Positions 32,404 through 44,053 of a stretch of DNA of 64,000 nucleotides are shown here, in pieces. Each line of letters begins with the position of its first letter. Position 1 is the first letter of the stretch. The stretch covers positions 407,692,565 through 407,756,564 of the forward strand of contig NC_053392.1 of NCBI RefSeq assembly GCF_905171765.1, given 5' to 3'. The notes beneath the pieces were generated by a model that was not told the origin of the DNA, ran no database searches, and saw nothing but the letters and a program-made list of their open reading frames with translations. Position numbers and translations under genes: made by a program. Source of the stretch: Bufo bufo. Its lineage: Eukaryota > Chordata > Amphibia > Anura > Bufonidae.

Positions 32404-35400
32404 CTCCTTTAGGACACAGCCATATTTCACCTTAAGGACCAGGCCATTTTTTGCAAATCTGACCAGTGTCACTTTATGTGGTGCTAACTTTAAAACGCTT
32501 TGACTTATCCAGGCCATTCTGAGATTGTTTTTTCGTCACATATTGTACTTCATGACACTGGTAAAATGGAGTAAAAAAAAATTCATTTTTATTTATAAAA
32601 AAATACCAAATTTGCCAAATATTTTGAAAAATTTGCAAATTTCCAAGTTTCAATTTCTCAACTTCTATAATACATAGTAATACCTACAAAAATAGTTATT
32701 ACTTTACATTCCCCATATGTCTACTTCATGTTTGGATCATTTTGGGAATGACATTTTATTTTTGGGGGATGTTACAAGGCTAAGAAGTTTAGAAGCAAAT
32801 CTTTAAATTTTCCAGAAATTTTCAAAGGACCAGTTCAGATTTGAAGTCACTTTGTGAGGCTTACATAATAGAAAGCACCCAAAAGTGACCCCATTCTAGA
32901 AACTACACCCCTCAAGGTATTCAAAAGTTATTTTATAAACTTTGTTAACCCTTTAGGTGTTCCACAAGAATTAATGGAAAATAGAGATACAATTTCAAAA
33001 TTTCACTTTTTTGGCAGATTTTCCAATTTAATATTTTTTTTTCCAGTTATAAAGCAAGGGTTAACAGCCAAACCAAACTCAATATTAATGGCTCTGATTC
33101 TGTAGTTTACAGAAACACCCCATATGTGGTCGTAAACCGCTGTAGGGGCACACAGCAGGGCGCAGAAGGAAATGAATGCCATACGGTTTGTGGAAGGCAG
33201 ATTTTGCTGGACTGTTTTTTTTTTACACCATGTCCCATTTGAAGCCCCCCTGATGCACCCCTAGAGTAGAAACTCCCAAAAAGTGACCCCATTTTAGAAA
33301 CTACAGGATAGGGTGGCAGTTTTGTTGGTACTATTTTAGGGTACATATGATTTTTGGTTGCTCTATATTACACTTTTTGTGAGGCAAGGTAACAAGAAAT
33401 AGCTGTTTTGGCACCGTTTTTATTTTTTGTTATTTACAACATTCATCTGACAGGTTAGATCATGTGGTATTTTTATAGACCAGGTTGTCACGGACGCGGC
33501 GATGCCTAATATGTATACTTTTTATTTATTTATGTAAGTTTTACACAATGATTTCTTTTTTGAAACAAAGAAAAACATGTTTTAGGCATCTTTCACACGG
33601 GTGTCATGTTTTTTGCCCGGATAAGATGCGGGTGCATTGCGGGAAAATGCAATTTTTTTTCGCGCGAGTGCAAAACATTGGAATGCGTTTTGCAGGCGCG
33701 TGGGAAAAATGGTGATGGATCATGTGACGGGCCATGTGATGAGTGCAGTGACGTCATCACAGGTCCTTTACCCAGGTCCTGAAGAAAGAAGACAGAGAAG
33801 CCGGGCTGCGCGAACAAGTGGATTAAGGTGAGTTAAATTATATATATATTTTTTTTAACCCCTCCAGCCCTATTGTACAATGCATTCTGTATTAAGAATG
33901 CTATTAATTCCCCTTATAACCATGTAATAAGGGAAAATAATAATGATCGGGTCTCCATCCCGATCGTATCCTAGCAACCGTGCGTGAAAATCGCACCGCA
34001 TCCGCACTTGCTTGTGGATGCTTGCGATTTTCACGCAGTCCCATTCACTTCTATAGGGCCTGCATTGCGTGGAAAACGCACAAAGAGGAGCATGCTGCGA
34101 TTTTCACACAACGCACAAGTGATGCGTGAAAATCACCGCTCATGTGCACAGCCCCATAGAAATGAATGGGTCCGGATTCAGTGCGGGTGCAATGCGTTCA
34201 CCTCACGCATTGCACCCGCGCAGAAAACTCGCCTGTGTGAAAGGGGCCTTAGTGTTTCCATAGTCTGAGAGCCATAGTTTTTTCAGTTTTTGGGCGATTA
34301 TCTTGGGTAGGGTATGATTTTTGCGGGATGAGATGACTGTTTGATTGGCACTATTTTGGGGTGTGTATGACTATTTGATTGCTTGCTATTACACTTTTTG
34401 TGATGTAAGGTGACAAAAAAAATGGCTTTTTTTACACCGTTTTTTTTTTTTTACGGTATATACCTGAGGGGTTAGGTCATGTGATATTTTTATAGAGCAA
34501 GTTATTACAGACGCGGCGATACCTAATATGTATACTTTTTATTTTATTTATGTAAGTTTTACACAATATCATCATTTAAAAAAAAAATATAAAAATTATG
34601 TTTTAGTGTCTCCATATTCTGAGAGCCATACTTTTTTCAGTTTTTGGGTGATTATCTTAGGTAGGATCTCATTTTTTGAGGGATGAGATGACGGTTTGAT
34701 TGGCACTATTTTGGGGTGCATATGACTTTTTGAACGCTTGCTATTACACTTTTTGTGATGTAAAATTGTTTATTTAGCACAGTTTTTATTTTTTACGCTG
34801 TTCATCTGAGGGGTTAGGTCATGTGATATGTTTATAGAGCTGGTTGATACGGACTCGGTGATACCTAATATGTAAACTTTTTTTTTTTTCCCTATTTTTT
34901 ACCAATTTTTTTTTAACTTTACTTGGGAAAACTTTTAATTTTTTGGGGGGAAAACTTTATTTTTTCAACTTTGTTTTTATTTATTTTTTGTCCGACTTTG
35001 GGACTTCAACTTTTGGGGGTCTAATCCTTTACAATGCATTTCAATACTTCTGTATTGGAATGCATTGGCTGTATGAGTAATACAGTGAGTATTACTCATA
35101 CAGCTTCCGGCCTGTGAGATCCAGGGGGCTGGATCTCACAGGCTCGTCACCGGAAGGCAGCGCAGATGCCTCAGGAAGGCATCGCGCTGCCTTCCATGCC
35201 ATCGGGTCCCCCCTACAGCCCCATGGGGACCCGATGGTACCGCCGCCTGCCGAATCAGGTAAAAGCCGCAAACCGCAGGTCTGAATTGATTTGAGCAGGC
35301 ACCTTGTTCCAATCACCGTCCGCCAGTGATCGGAAATGCATAGGACGTACCGGTACGTCCGGTGTCCTTAAGATCGGGACATCAGGGCGTACCGGTACAC

Positions 35401-35417
35401 CCTATGTCCTAAACAGG
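32404..35417. mobile_element. 3.0-kb TTAA-target element (carries a nested MITE)
   Basis: TTAA at 32400-32403 and 35418-35421 flank weak inverted ends CTCCTTTAGGACACAG and TATGTCCTAAACAGG. The unoccupied sequence CCCCTTTAAAGCTGACC is preserved in the next repeat copy near 36610. The interior has three related segments (starting near 33330, 34280 and 34650) that share CACTTTTTGTGA and GCGATACCTAATATGTA. Relatives lie at 60.1-63.06 kb and at the window end. Non-coding. Confidence 0.75.
33585..34248. mobile_element. Palindromic MITE, 664 bp, TTA TSD
   Basis: Ends GGCATCTTTCACACGGG and GTGTGAAAGGGGCC lie between TTA at 33582-33584 and 34249-34251. A sister segment of the host element near 34597 reads straight through TTTTAGTGTCTCC, so it is an empty site that confirms the 3-bp duplication. 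Confidence 0.85.
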
Positions 35418-35765
35418 TTAAAGCTGACCTGCAGCAGTGAAGAAAAATGGCTGGATTGTTATGGAAACCCGGTGCAAAACAGTGTCAATGTGGAGACGAA
35501 GGACCTGCGGGCTTCTATTGGCTGATAAGGACATGTGACCGTGTGTATGGCAGTTGGGATATGAGTGAAAGACCTGCAGGGTTCTATTGGCTAATGCAGG
35601 TCATGTGATGGTACCATATTTACATTTTTGGGGAATATCTCAGGAAGGGTACATCCTAGATAGCTGAGACCCAATCTAAAACCTTTTTGCCAAATTTAGT
35701 GCAGATTGGTCCAGTCGTTTGGTCGCGCATAAAGAATAGACAGATAGAAACTCATTTTTATATAT

Positions 35766-36970
35766 ATACTAGCAGAAGGACCCTCTGCACGGGTATATTT
35801 AATTTAATGTTTCTGAGTGTCGATAAAAGATATCTACAGTATCCCCCATAACAGTGAACTCTACAGTACTCTGCCCCCTTAACCGTGAGCTCCACAGCCC
35901 CTCACCCCTTAACACTGACCCCCCCACAGTGCCCCGCTTCCTTAAAATGGGACCTTTACAGAAGCCCATTCCCTTAACTTTGACCTTCACAGCAGCCTTC
36001 CTTTTTAACAGTGAGTTTCACAGCACACCACCCTCTTGACAGTGACCTCCACAGGGGCCCACTCCCTTAAAAGTGGACTTTACAGCAATCTGCCCCTTAA
36101 CACTGACCTCCATAGCGGACCATCCCCTTAACTGTGACCTCCACAGCAGTCTGCCCCTATGGTGGGCAGAGGTCCAGTTTTAGGCCAGACAGTCCGGCTT
36201 TCAGACTCCCTGTCCTCCGTCTGGCACTGTGCTGTCTGAGCGTGAGCTGCAGGAAGAAAGTCACCCTTACTCCCACCCCTGCAGCTGACAGAAATAGATT
36301 TTTTTTACATTTTTTCAATCCCTGTCGGCTGAGTGGGAGGGGGCGTGGTTTAGACGGATTGGGTGCGTGTCGTTTTGAACAGTTCACCCTAAGACAGGAG
36401 CACTGTGCTGTCTGAGCATGAGCTGCAGGGAGAAAGTCACCATCCCTCCCACCCCCGCAGCTAAAAGAAGTAGGGGGTGTGGCCTAACCAGATCAGGGGT
36501 TTTAAGTCCGTCTTTTGAGGATGGCCTGAATGGCCACCCTACCTGCACCCTGAACTGTGACCTCCACAGCACTCTGCTCCCTTAACAGTGTCATCCACAG
36601 CGCCCTGCCCCTTTAAAGCTGACCTGCAGCAGTAAAGAACAATGGCTGGGTTGTTATGGAAACCTGGTGCGAAACAGTGTTGATGTGGAGACGAAGGACC
36701 TGAAAGCTTCTATTGGCTGATAAGGGACATGTGACCGTGTGTATGGCAGTTGGGATATGAGTGAAAGACTTGCTGGCTTCTATTGGCTAATGCAGGTCAT
36801 TTTTGGGGAATATCTCAGGAACGGTAAGTCCTAGAGAGCTGAGACTTGGTCTAAAACCTTCCCGGACACGTGATGGACCTGTGTGCCAAATTTTGATTTG
36901 CTAAAGATCGGTCCAGTCGTTTGGTCGCGCATAAAGAACAGACAGACTTCCAGACAAACTCATTTTTATA
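35766..36970 (+). repeat. Composite minisatellite repeat, copy 2
   Basis: The same start (ACTAGCAGAAGGACC), head, minisatellite array (35850-36150, 36545-36615) and tail ending CTCATTTTTATATTATAAG as copy 1. A roughly 390-bp GC-rich insertion of unknown type (about 36155-36547), with an internal direct repeat of GCACTGTGCTGTCTGAGC, interrupts the array. Confidence 0.75.
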
Positions 36971-37002
36971 TTATAAGATTATATAATCTTATAAGACTAG
37001 CA

Positions 37003-37848
37003 GAATGACCTGGCTCCGCAAGGGTATATTTTATGCATTTCGTTTAATGTTTGTGTGTGAGGTTAAAAGATATCCACAGTGTTCTCCATCACAGTGACAT
37101 CTACAGCATCCCACCCCTTTAACAGTGACCTCCACAGTACCCCGCTCCTTTAACAGTGACTTCCACAGTACCCCGCTCCCTTAACAGTGACTTCCACAAT
37201 ACCCCGCTCCCTGAACAGTGACCTCCACAGTACCCCGCTCCCTTAACAGTGACCTCCACAGTACCCCGCTCCCTTGACAGTGACCTCCACAGCGGTCTGC
37301 CCCCTTAACAGTAACATCCACAGCGCCCTCCCCTTTAACAGTAACCTCCACAGCAGATGCACGTTTATTAGGGACCGCTACAGTCCCCTGCCCCCCTAAC
37401 AGTAACCTTTACAGTGCCTGCCCCTTTAACAGTGACCTCCACAGCATCCCGCCCCCTTAACAGTGACCTCCACAGTGCCCTGCCCCCTTAACAGTGACTT
37501 CCACAGTGTCCACCCCTTTAACAGTGACCTCCACAGTACCTAATCTCCATAACAGTGATTTCCACAATAACCCGCCCCCTTAACAGTGACCTCTACAGCA
37601 CTCTGCACCTTAACACTGACCTCCATAGCGGACAGTCCCCTTAACTATGACCTCCACAGCAGCCTTCCCCCTTAACTGTGACCTCCACAGCACTTTGCTC
37701 CCTTAGCAATGTAATCCACAGCGCCCTGCCCCTTTAAAGCGGACCTGCAGCAGTGAAGAAAAATGGCTGGGTTGTTATGGAAACCTGGTGTAAAACTGTG
37801 TGTATGTGGAGACTAAGGACCTGCGAGCTTCGAGCTTATATATATATC
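37003..37848 (+). repeat. Composite minisatellite repeat, copy 3 (3'-truncated)
   Basis: Starts ACTAGCAGAATGACCTGG, with the head and a minisatellite array of about twenty units (37085-37735) followed by a shortened tail. The tail breaks off in CTTCGAGCTTATATATATATC, without the TTGGTCGCGC block present in the other copies. Confidence 0.75.
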
Positions 37849-38413
37849 ACATTAGTCCCTGTGTACTGTTAAACTGCTTCTCCCAGCCTTTTACAATGAC
37901 TGTCAACGTTGACTGCAGACAGCACAGCTCTCCTCTATCTCCGGGGTGCACCTTGGCAGCAGGTTAGTGAGTGTGCCGGCGAGATAGAGGAAAGTCAGGG
38001 TGTCAGTGATCATCTCTGAAAAACAGTGAAAAAGTTGGAGAATTTTCTGCAACAAATCTGCTAGGTGTGAATGATAGCTAGTTTACTTACCCAATCTATG
38101 CAACAAAAAAATAACAAAAACTATCCATGAATGTTAGAAAAAAATGTTTATATAGCAAAAGAAACGGTTTTAAATGATAAGTCATTTTGTAATGATACAA
38201 CATAATTCATAGTAAGGTGACATTCTCAAAGAGAATTACATAATTTTTTTTTATAATACCTGCAAATAAGTGCCTTAGAAAAGGAGTGCTTCTATGTCAA
38301 ATGGCAAATCACAAAATAATTCTAAATGCAACAGGTTTTCCGCTGGTTATTTTAATATAATGTTCACATTTGGCATGTAATGGCAACATAAGTCACTATA
38401 AAAGTATGGTTAC

Positions 38414-38502
38414 CTGCATGCATTAAGAAGTGGTCTTGTGGTAGGAAAAATCTGTGATAATGTTGTGTAGCAAGGAACAGCTACGGCATTGTAGAATCCA
38501 AT
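38414..38502 (-). CDS. pde10a: PDE10A, penultimate coding exon
   Basis: An 89-nt exon with acceptor TTTCTGTAG at 38503-38511 and donor GTAACC at 38408-38413. It encodes [19 protein letters not shown] plus [10 protein letters not shown] and the first two bases of an Arg codon. The GFYN(A)VAxPCY block follows the invariant glutamine of the substrate pocket; its Phe forms part of the aromatic clamp on the purine base in PDE structures. Phase fits both neighbours exactly. A Tc1-type transposon begins 95 bp upstream of the acceptor. Confidence 0.95.
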
Positions 38503-38597
38503 CTACAGAAAAGAAATGAAGATATCCGTATATTTACAGAGAGAATAAATAAACATGTCCATCACTCTGTCACTGTATTACTTATTCACCATGAATA

Positions 38598-40160
38598 CAC
38601 TGCGTGCAGAATTATTAGGCAAATGAGTATTTTGACCACATCATCCTCTTTATGCATGTTGTCTTACTCCAAGCTGTATAGGCTCGAAAGCCTACTACCA
38701 ATTAAGCATATTAGGTGATGTGCATCTCTGTAATGAGAAGGGGTGTGGTCTAATGACATCAACACCCTATATTAGGTGTGCATAATTATTAGGCAACTTC
38801 CTTTCCTTTGGCAAAATGGGTCAAAAGAAGGACTTGACAGGCTCAGAAAAGTCAAAAATAGTGAGATATCTTGCAGAGGGATGCAGCACTCTTAAAATTG
38901 CAAAGCTTCTGAAGCGTGATCATCGAACAATCAAGCGTTTCATTCAAAATAGTCAACAGGGTCGCAAGGAGCGTGTGGAAAAACCAAGGCGCAAAATAAC
39001 TGCCCATGAACTGAGAAAAGTCAAGCGTGCAGCTGCCAAGATGCCACTTCCCACCAGTTTGGCCATATTTCAGAGCTGCAACATCACTGGAGTGCCCAAA
39101 AGCACAATGTGTGCAATACTCAGAGACATGGCCAAGGTAAGAAAGGCTGAAAGACGACCACCACTGAACAAGACACACAAGCTGAAACGTCAAGACTGGG
39201 CCAAGAAATATCTCAAGACTGATTTTTCTAAGGTTTTATGGACTGATGAAATGAGAGTGAGTCTTGATGGGCCAGATGGATGGGCCCGTGGCTGGATTGG
39301 TAAAGGGCAGAGAGCTCCAGTCCGACTCAGACGCCAGCAAGGTGGAGGTGGAGTACTGGTTTGGGCTGGTATCATCAAAGATGAGCTTGTGGGGCCTTTT
39401 CGGGTTGAGGATGGAGTCAAGCTCAACTCCCAGTCCTACTGCCAGTTTCTGGAAGACACCTTCTTCAAGCAGTGGTACAGGAAGAAGTCTGCATCCTTCA
39501 AGAAAAACATGATTTTCATGCAGGACAATGCTCCATTCCACGCGTCCAAGTACTCCACAGCGTGGCTGGCAAGAAAGGGTATAAAAGAAGAAAATCTAAT
39601 GACATGGCCTCCTTGTTCACCTGATCTGAACCCCATTGAGAACATGTGGTCCATCATCAAATGTGAGATTTACAAGGAGGGAAAACAGTACACCTCTCTG
39701 AACAGTGTCTGGGAGGCTGTGGTTGCTGCTGCACGCAATGTTGATGGTGAACAGATCAAAACACTGACAGAATCCATGGATGGCAGGCTTTTGAGTGTCC
39801 TTGCAAAGAAAGGTGGCTATATTGGTCACTGATTTGTTTTTGTTTTGTTTTTAAATGTCAGAAATGTATATTTGTGAATGTTGAGATGTTATATTGGTTT
39901 CACTGGTAAAAATAAATAATTGAAATGGGTATATATTTGTTTTTTGTTAAGTTGCCTAATAATTATGCACAGTAATAGTCACCTGCACACACAGATATCC
40001 CCCTAAAATAGCTAAAACTAAAAACAAACTAAAAACTACTTCCAAAAATATTCAGCTTTGATATTAATGAGTTTTTTGGGTTCATTGAGAACATGGTTGT
40101 TGTTCAATAATAAAATTAATCCTCAAAAATACAACTTGCCTAATAATTCTGCACTCCCTG
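38598..40160 (+). mobile_element. Apparently intact Tc1-like transposon with IR/DR ends
   Basis: TA (38596-38597, 40161-40162) flanks inverted ends that share GTGCAGAATTATTAGGCAA. A second, inner copy of the same motif lies near 38779-38797 and near 39948-39970, about 180 bp inside each end, which is the IR/DR arrangement. The element is 1,563 bp and encloses one uninterrupted transposase. It lies in the pde10a intron, antisense to the gene. Confidence 0.92.
38816..39832 (+). CDS. Tc1/mariner-family transposase, DD37E by count
   Basis: 338 codons, uninterrupted. An N-terminal bipartite HTH (residues about 5-110; EKSKIVRYLAEGCSTLKIAK and a second HTH around STMCAILRD) binds the inverted repeats. 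The catalytic domain has LWTDEMRVSL (first Asp), a GGGGVLVWAGI glycine-rich box, IFMQDNAPFH (second Asp) and DLNPIENMWS (Glu). I count 37 residues between the second Asp and the Glu, not the 34 of classical Tc1. DD37E lineages are known among Tc1/mariner elements. The start ATG lies 218 bp inside the left end, right after the inner repeat. Length and motifs suggest a functional enzyme; activity is untested. Confidence 0.93.
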   Translation: MGQKKDLTGSEKSKIVRYLAEGCSTLKIAKLLKRDHRTIKRFIQNSQQGRKERVEKPRRKITAHELRKVKRAAAKMPLPTSLAIFQSCNITGVPKSTMCAILRDMAKVRKAERRPPLNKTHKLKRQDWAKKYLKTDFSKVLWTDEMRVSLDGPDGWARGWIGKGQRAPVRLRRQQGGGGVLVWAGIIKDELVGPFRVEDGVKLNSQSYCQFLEDTFFKQWYRKKSASFKKNMIFMQDNAPFHASKYSTAWLARKGIKEENLMTWPPCSPDLNPIENMWSIIKCEIYKEGKQYTSLNSVWEAVVAAARNVDGEQIKTLTESMDGRLLSVLAKKGGYIGH

Positions 40161-40237
40161 TACGTGAATAAAATACAACCCAACTGATCTTTAGCTTTTT
40201 CAAAGGCTGCAGATGGAAAAGTTACTAATAAGCATTC

Positions 40238-40592
40238 AAAGGGATTCTCCAGGATTTACATATTGATGACCTATCCTTAGGATAGGTCATCAATATGAGG
40301 TTTGCGGGAGACATATTCACCGATCAGCTGTTTGAGATTACCATGCACAGCACCGTCCACTGTATAGCGGCTGTGCTTGGTTTATTTGAATGGGGCTGAG
40401 CTGCGCCTAGGCCATGTGAACAATGACCGTGACATTACATGGCCTAGGAAGAGGCCCAAGCTCTCATGGAGAGCTTTGGCCTCTTCATTCAGATGATCAG
40501 CGGGGGTGCAAGATTCAGACCCCAGCCCATCTCATATTAAATAATGTATCCTGAGTATAGGTCATCAATATGTAAATCCTGGAGAGTGTGCT
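40238..40592. mobile_element. TTAA-type MITE
   Basis: Ends AAAGGGATTCTCCAGGATT and AATCCTGGAGAGTGTGCTTT are inverted; the right flank is TTAA and the left TTCA. Inside are the ATTGATGACCTATCC hairpins shared with the elements at 22.8 kb and 45.9 kb. Confidence 0.68.
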
Positions 40593-40733
40593 TTAAAATT
40601 ATAGATCAAATCACTTTACTGAAATGTAAGAATGAAATGTCACATTTTTTAAAATCATATATCAAAATGAAAAATAATGGTTGTTCACGCACACCAATTA
40701 CTAAGCACAAAAAAGGTTGTCCAGGATAAGTGT

Positions 40734-41905
40734 AACTGTTATTTGAAAAATATGTTTTTTTAATGTCTGGGGAAGTGCAATAGGCAAAGCCCACAGTAAG
40801 GAGGTGCGCTGGAGGGTAAAGGAGAGAATAAAAGTGACTGTGGTGGCAATAAGAGGGGCAATAGTCCACAGTGGCTAATGCCTCTCTGGCTGTCTGCTAG
40901 GGTGCTGCTGCAGTGGATGGAGGGGCACACAATTTGTTCACCTCAGGGAAATTCCTGGGCTTGGGGCTCCTGCCTGGTAGTGGCTAGGGTGCCCTTGATG
41001 GTGGAAGGTTGACAGAGTGCAAGGCAGGACAGGTGCAGGGGCTGGAAGATGGTGGAGGCAGTGACCAGGCCCACTTGCTTAGAATAAAATCTCTCTTTAC
41101 TAAATAGGTAATAGAGGGTTGAAGTCCAAAATAAGTAGTGGACATAGTGTTCAAGTATTTCACAAGGCAGTAATTCTCTATAAGGCTCTGTATTAGGGGT
41201 AGGCAGTATGATGTTTCCCTCTAAGTCTCTCTCTAGATATACCATGCAAGCTTCCCAAATGACCACAGGCATCCTTTCTATATTTCTGCAGTTCCCAACT
41301 GTGGGATGCAGTCCCAAAACGGAAAGCCAGTCCCTAATCACATGCAGTAAAGTCCAAAGCCGTATGCAAGTATTACCTTTACTGTCCAAGTTCAACAAGC
41401 CTTTTTGGTCCTCAACCTGCTGTATAATTTCAATGCTTCTTTCTCTTAGAGGTTTCTCCTCAGCAAATTTGCTTTTCTGGCAGGTTTTGCTCTAAGGAAT
41501 GGTGTTTTCCTGGAGAAGAGTTCTTTCAGCTTACTTGGCTGCTGCACACACCAAATAGGTCTTCACTCTAGCCTGACTTACCAGGAACTCACTGCAACTC
41601 TAGCCAGGATAAGATGTGGACAGCCAATCCACTGACAGTATCTGTGCTGCATATCCCCGATGTGCGCACTAAATAACTAACTAGCCAACGGGAAGATAAA
41701 AATCTGCGTTCACCATTGATGGTATGTATAGAAAACAGGGATAAACAGTTCTACAGTGTATAGAGACAGTTATACACATACAGTATATATAAGTGTCCCT
41801 ATGTTAAGCAAAACTGCTTCTCTCTGTCTTCTACACTGTCAATAGTGAGAACTGACTTCCGGGCTCTCCTGCACCTCCCTGGCGGCTAGTTAGTTAGTAA
41901 GTATG
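40734..41905. repeat. Intronic sequence, partly repetitive
   Basis: No gene is recognised. The segment at about 41780-41900 (GTCCCTATGTTAAGC, AAACTGCTTCTC) matches 37850-38000 after the third minisatellite repeat, so it belongs to a dispersed repeat. The 151-codon minus-strand frame at 40943-41398 has no family features. Confidence 0.4.
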
Positions 41906-41913
41906 CTGGGGAT

Positions 41914-43412
41914 TAGAGTTGTTGCGATACCACATTTTTGATTCGGTTTCGATACCATAAAAAAGTATTGCGATACTCGATACCATTCGATACCACGTGA
42001 AAAAATAAACCAAAAAAGCCACGTGCATTCCGCATTTAAAAAAATGGTGAATCGCACAGTTTTTATTTATTTTTTCGGTTCCGGCGTTCACCGCATAGAT
42101 TTTTTTTATATTTTAATAGTTTGGACTTTTTATTAATTTTTTTACACTTCTTATTTAATAACTATTTCCCCCCTTAGGGGCCAGAACCTGGGATTTTTTT
42201 CATCCCTTGTCCTATTCACCCTGATAGAGCTCTATCAGAGTGAATAGGACCTCACACTGTACCTGCTGCCCTGTTCTCTGTGCACACAGCATCAGGGATG
42301 TTACCATGGCAGCCAGGGCTTCAGTAGCGTCCTGGCTGCCATGGTAACCGATCTGAGCCCCAGGCTTACACTGCTGGGGCTCCGATCAGAAGCTGCCACT
42401 GCCATCAATGAGGGGGAGAGGACCCTGTGGCCACTGCCACCAATGAGGGGGAGGGGAGAGGACCCTGTGGCCGCTGCCACCAATGATTTTAATACTGGGG
42501 GGTGGGAGGAGGGGGCACTGTGCCAATGATTTTGATGGGGTGGGGGGTTGAGGGGGGGGGGGACGCACTGCGCCACCAATGATAATTACCCCTTAATACA
42601 GGAGGCGGGTACTGGCAGATCAGTGGCAGTTAACCCCTCAGGTGCGGCACCTGAGGGGTTAACTGCCGCTGATCGCAGCTCCCTATCAGGGGCAGGGTGC
42701 CGGCAATGCGATTCTGCTGCTGGCACCCCCCTCCTGTATTATGTGTTAAATACTTCTTTATATGAGTCCAGACTAAGTATAAGGCTACACAGAGCGGGGC
42801 CCAGAGATGTCCCAGCAGTTACCATTATTCCTGTGCGCCGCTCTGTTCGCCTGCAGTACCCCCATTACTGTCTCCTGCTCCATATGCCAATTACTATCGG
42901 AGCAATGGGGAGGAGACATCAGCTTCTCTAGTGGGCGTTCCTTCTTCCTGGCCGTAGCGCTGTCCAATCGCAGCGCAGGGAGAAGGAACGCCCACTAGAG
43001 AAGCTGATGTCTCCTCCCCATTGCTCCGATAGTATTTGGCATAAGGAGAAGGAGAGGAGACAGTAATGGGGGCACTGCGGGCGAACGGAGCGGCGCCCAG
43101 GAATAATGGTAAGTGCAGGGACATCTCTGGGCGCCGCTCTGTGTAAGAAAAGTCCTATAATTGGTGGTGCAGTGCGCCCGCCCCTCTCTTCTCATTGGTG
43201 GGAGCGGCAGCAGCAGCACAAGGGGGATGGAGACACTGCTTCCTTCTCCCCTGTGCTGCTGAGGGAACATGAGCACGCCGACAGCAGCGCGCTCATGTTC
43301 TGTGATACTAGACTGCGCAGCAGCGCAGCCCAGCCCAGTATCGAAAAAATGGAAATCCCAGTATCGTATCGATACCGGGACAAAAGTATCGCTTTTACCC
43401 ACAACAACCCTA
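41914..43412. mobile_element. Non-autonomous hAT, 1.5 kb, TSD CTGGGGAT
   Basis: Perfect 8-bp duplications CTGGGGAT at 41906-41913 and 43413-43420 flank ends TAGAGTTGTTGCGATACC and the inverse ending ACAACAACCCTA. Sub-terminal GATACCG/CGGTATC motifs occur on both sides. The interior has a 360-bp imperfect palindrome (about 42785-43147, axis near 42965). It also carries modules GGCTGCCATGGTAACC and AGGTGCGGCACCTGAGGGG, shared with the MITE at 15.9-17.3 kb. No transposase remains. Confidence 0.88.
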
Positions 43413-43923
43413 CTGGGGATATGCAGCATAGATACACTGTAGTGAAACCTATGCACATCTTTCAAATGTATACGTTATTAAAAAAAAAAAAAAACGTGGA
43501 TCACTACAAAATTGCATACGCTTGTGTACTTTCTTTTACTGTATGTCTAAACGTATCGGCTTGTCATACAGCAAAAACGAGATGTGAACAGGCCCGTATG
43601 TAAACCCAGCCTAGTCCTGCCTGTGTTAACGTCTGCTGGATTTAGAAGAATATTATGAGGCACAGTGATCGGTGTAAAACACTACAAGATTTTAGGATAC
43701 ATTATTTATTTATTTTTATATATATAGTCACATAGAAAATAAAAAAGATCACCAAAAATTCTCGTACACTACATTTTCTGTTGGCCATCTTTCCTGAGCT
43801 GCTGATAGAAATTTGATTTAAACAATTATTTTCTGATGATACTTGTGAAGTTAAAAGAAAAGTAACCCAGAAACGCATATATTTATATCACAATATTGCC
43901 ATTTTGTTAAATGAATTAATTAC

Positions 43924-44004
43924 CTGCCCCTGAGGAATTTCATCCTTTCTATCTCTGTCCATCATTGGTATTGGGGAAATTCCAAGCCTTTTCATTTCAT
44001 CACC
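43924..44004 (-). CDS. pde10a: PDE10A exon with the purine-selective Gln
   Basis: An 81-nt exon (27 codons, phase 0 at both ends) with acceptor TTTTAAAG at 44005-44012 and donor GTAATT at 43918-43923. It encodes [20 protein letters not shown] followed by DEIPQGQ. The final Gln corresponds by position to the invariant purine-binding glutamine of class I phosphodiesterases (PQGQ followed by GFY in the next exon). The PIPMMDR block is a conserved loop of the catalytic domain. A MITE lies only 49 bp upstream of the acceptor. Confidence 0.95.
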
Positions 44005-44053
44005 CTTTAAAACAGAAACGCATTTTATCAATAATCAAATATAAAGTCATTGA

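Larger units (their letters stand above)
23557..35765 (+). repeat. Composite minisatellite repeat, copy 1 (heavily invaded)
   Basis: The copy starts ACTAGCAGAAGGACCTGG and ends with a block containing CCAGTCGTTTGGTCGCGC, then CTCATTTTTATATATATA. Between lies a head (TTAAAAGATATCCACAG), an array of a roughly 30-bp unit (AACAGTGACCTCCACAG plus CCCTGCCCCCTT) and a tail with CTGACCTGCAGCAGTGAAG and two TTCTATTGGCTRAT repeats. Inserted into it are the foldback at 23613, the solo LTR at 25085, and TTAA elements at 31331 and 32404. Two more copies follow directly. The layout (unique head, VNTR, unique tail, AT-rich end) resembles a non-autonomous retrotransposon; the class is unproven. Confidence 0.6.

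Noticed and set aside
37085..37735. Regular ~30-bp repeats that could suggest a CRISPR array
   Set aside because: The units are contiguous degenerate minisatellite repeats without unique spacers, in a vertebrate intron.
40943..41398. 151-codon minus-strand frame in a pde10a intron
   Set aside because: No similarity to any family I know, no splice context linking it to pde10a, and composition like the surrounding intron.
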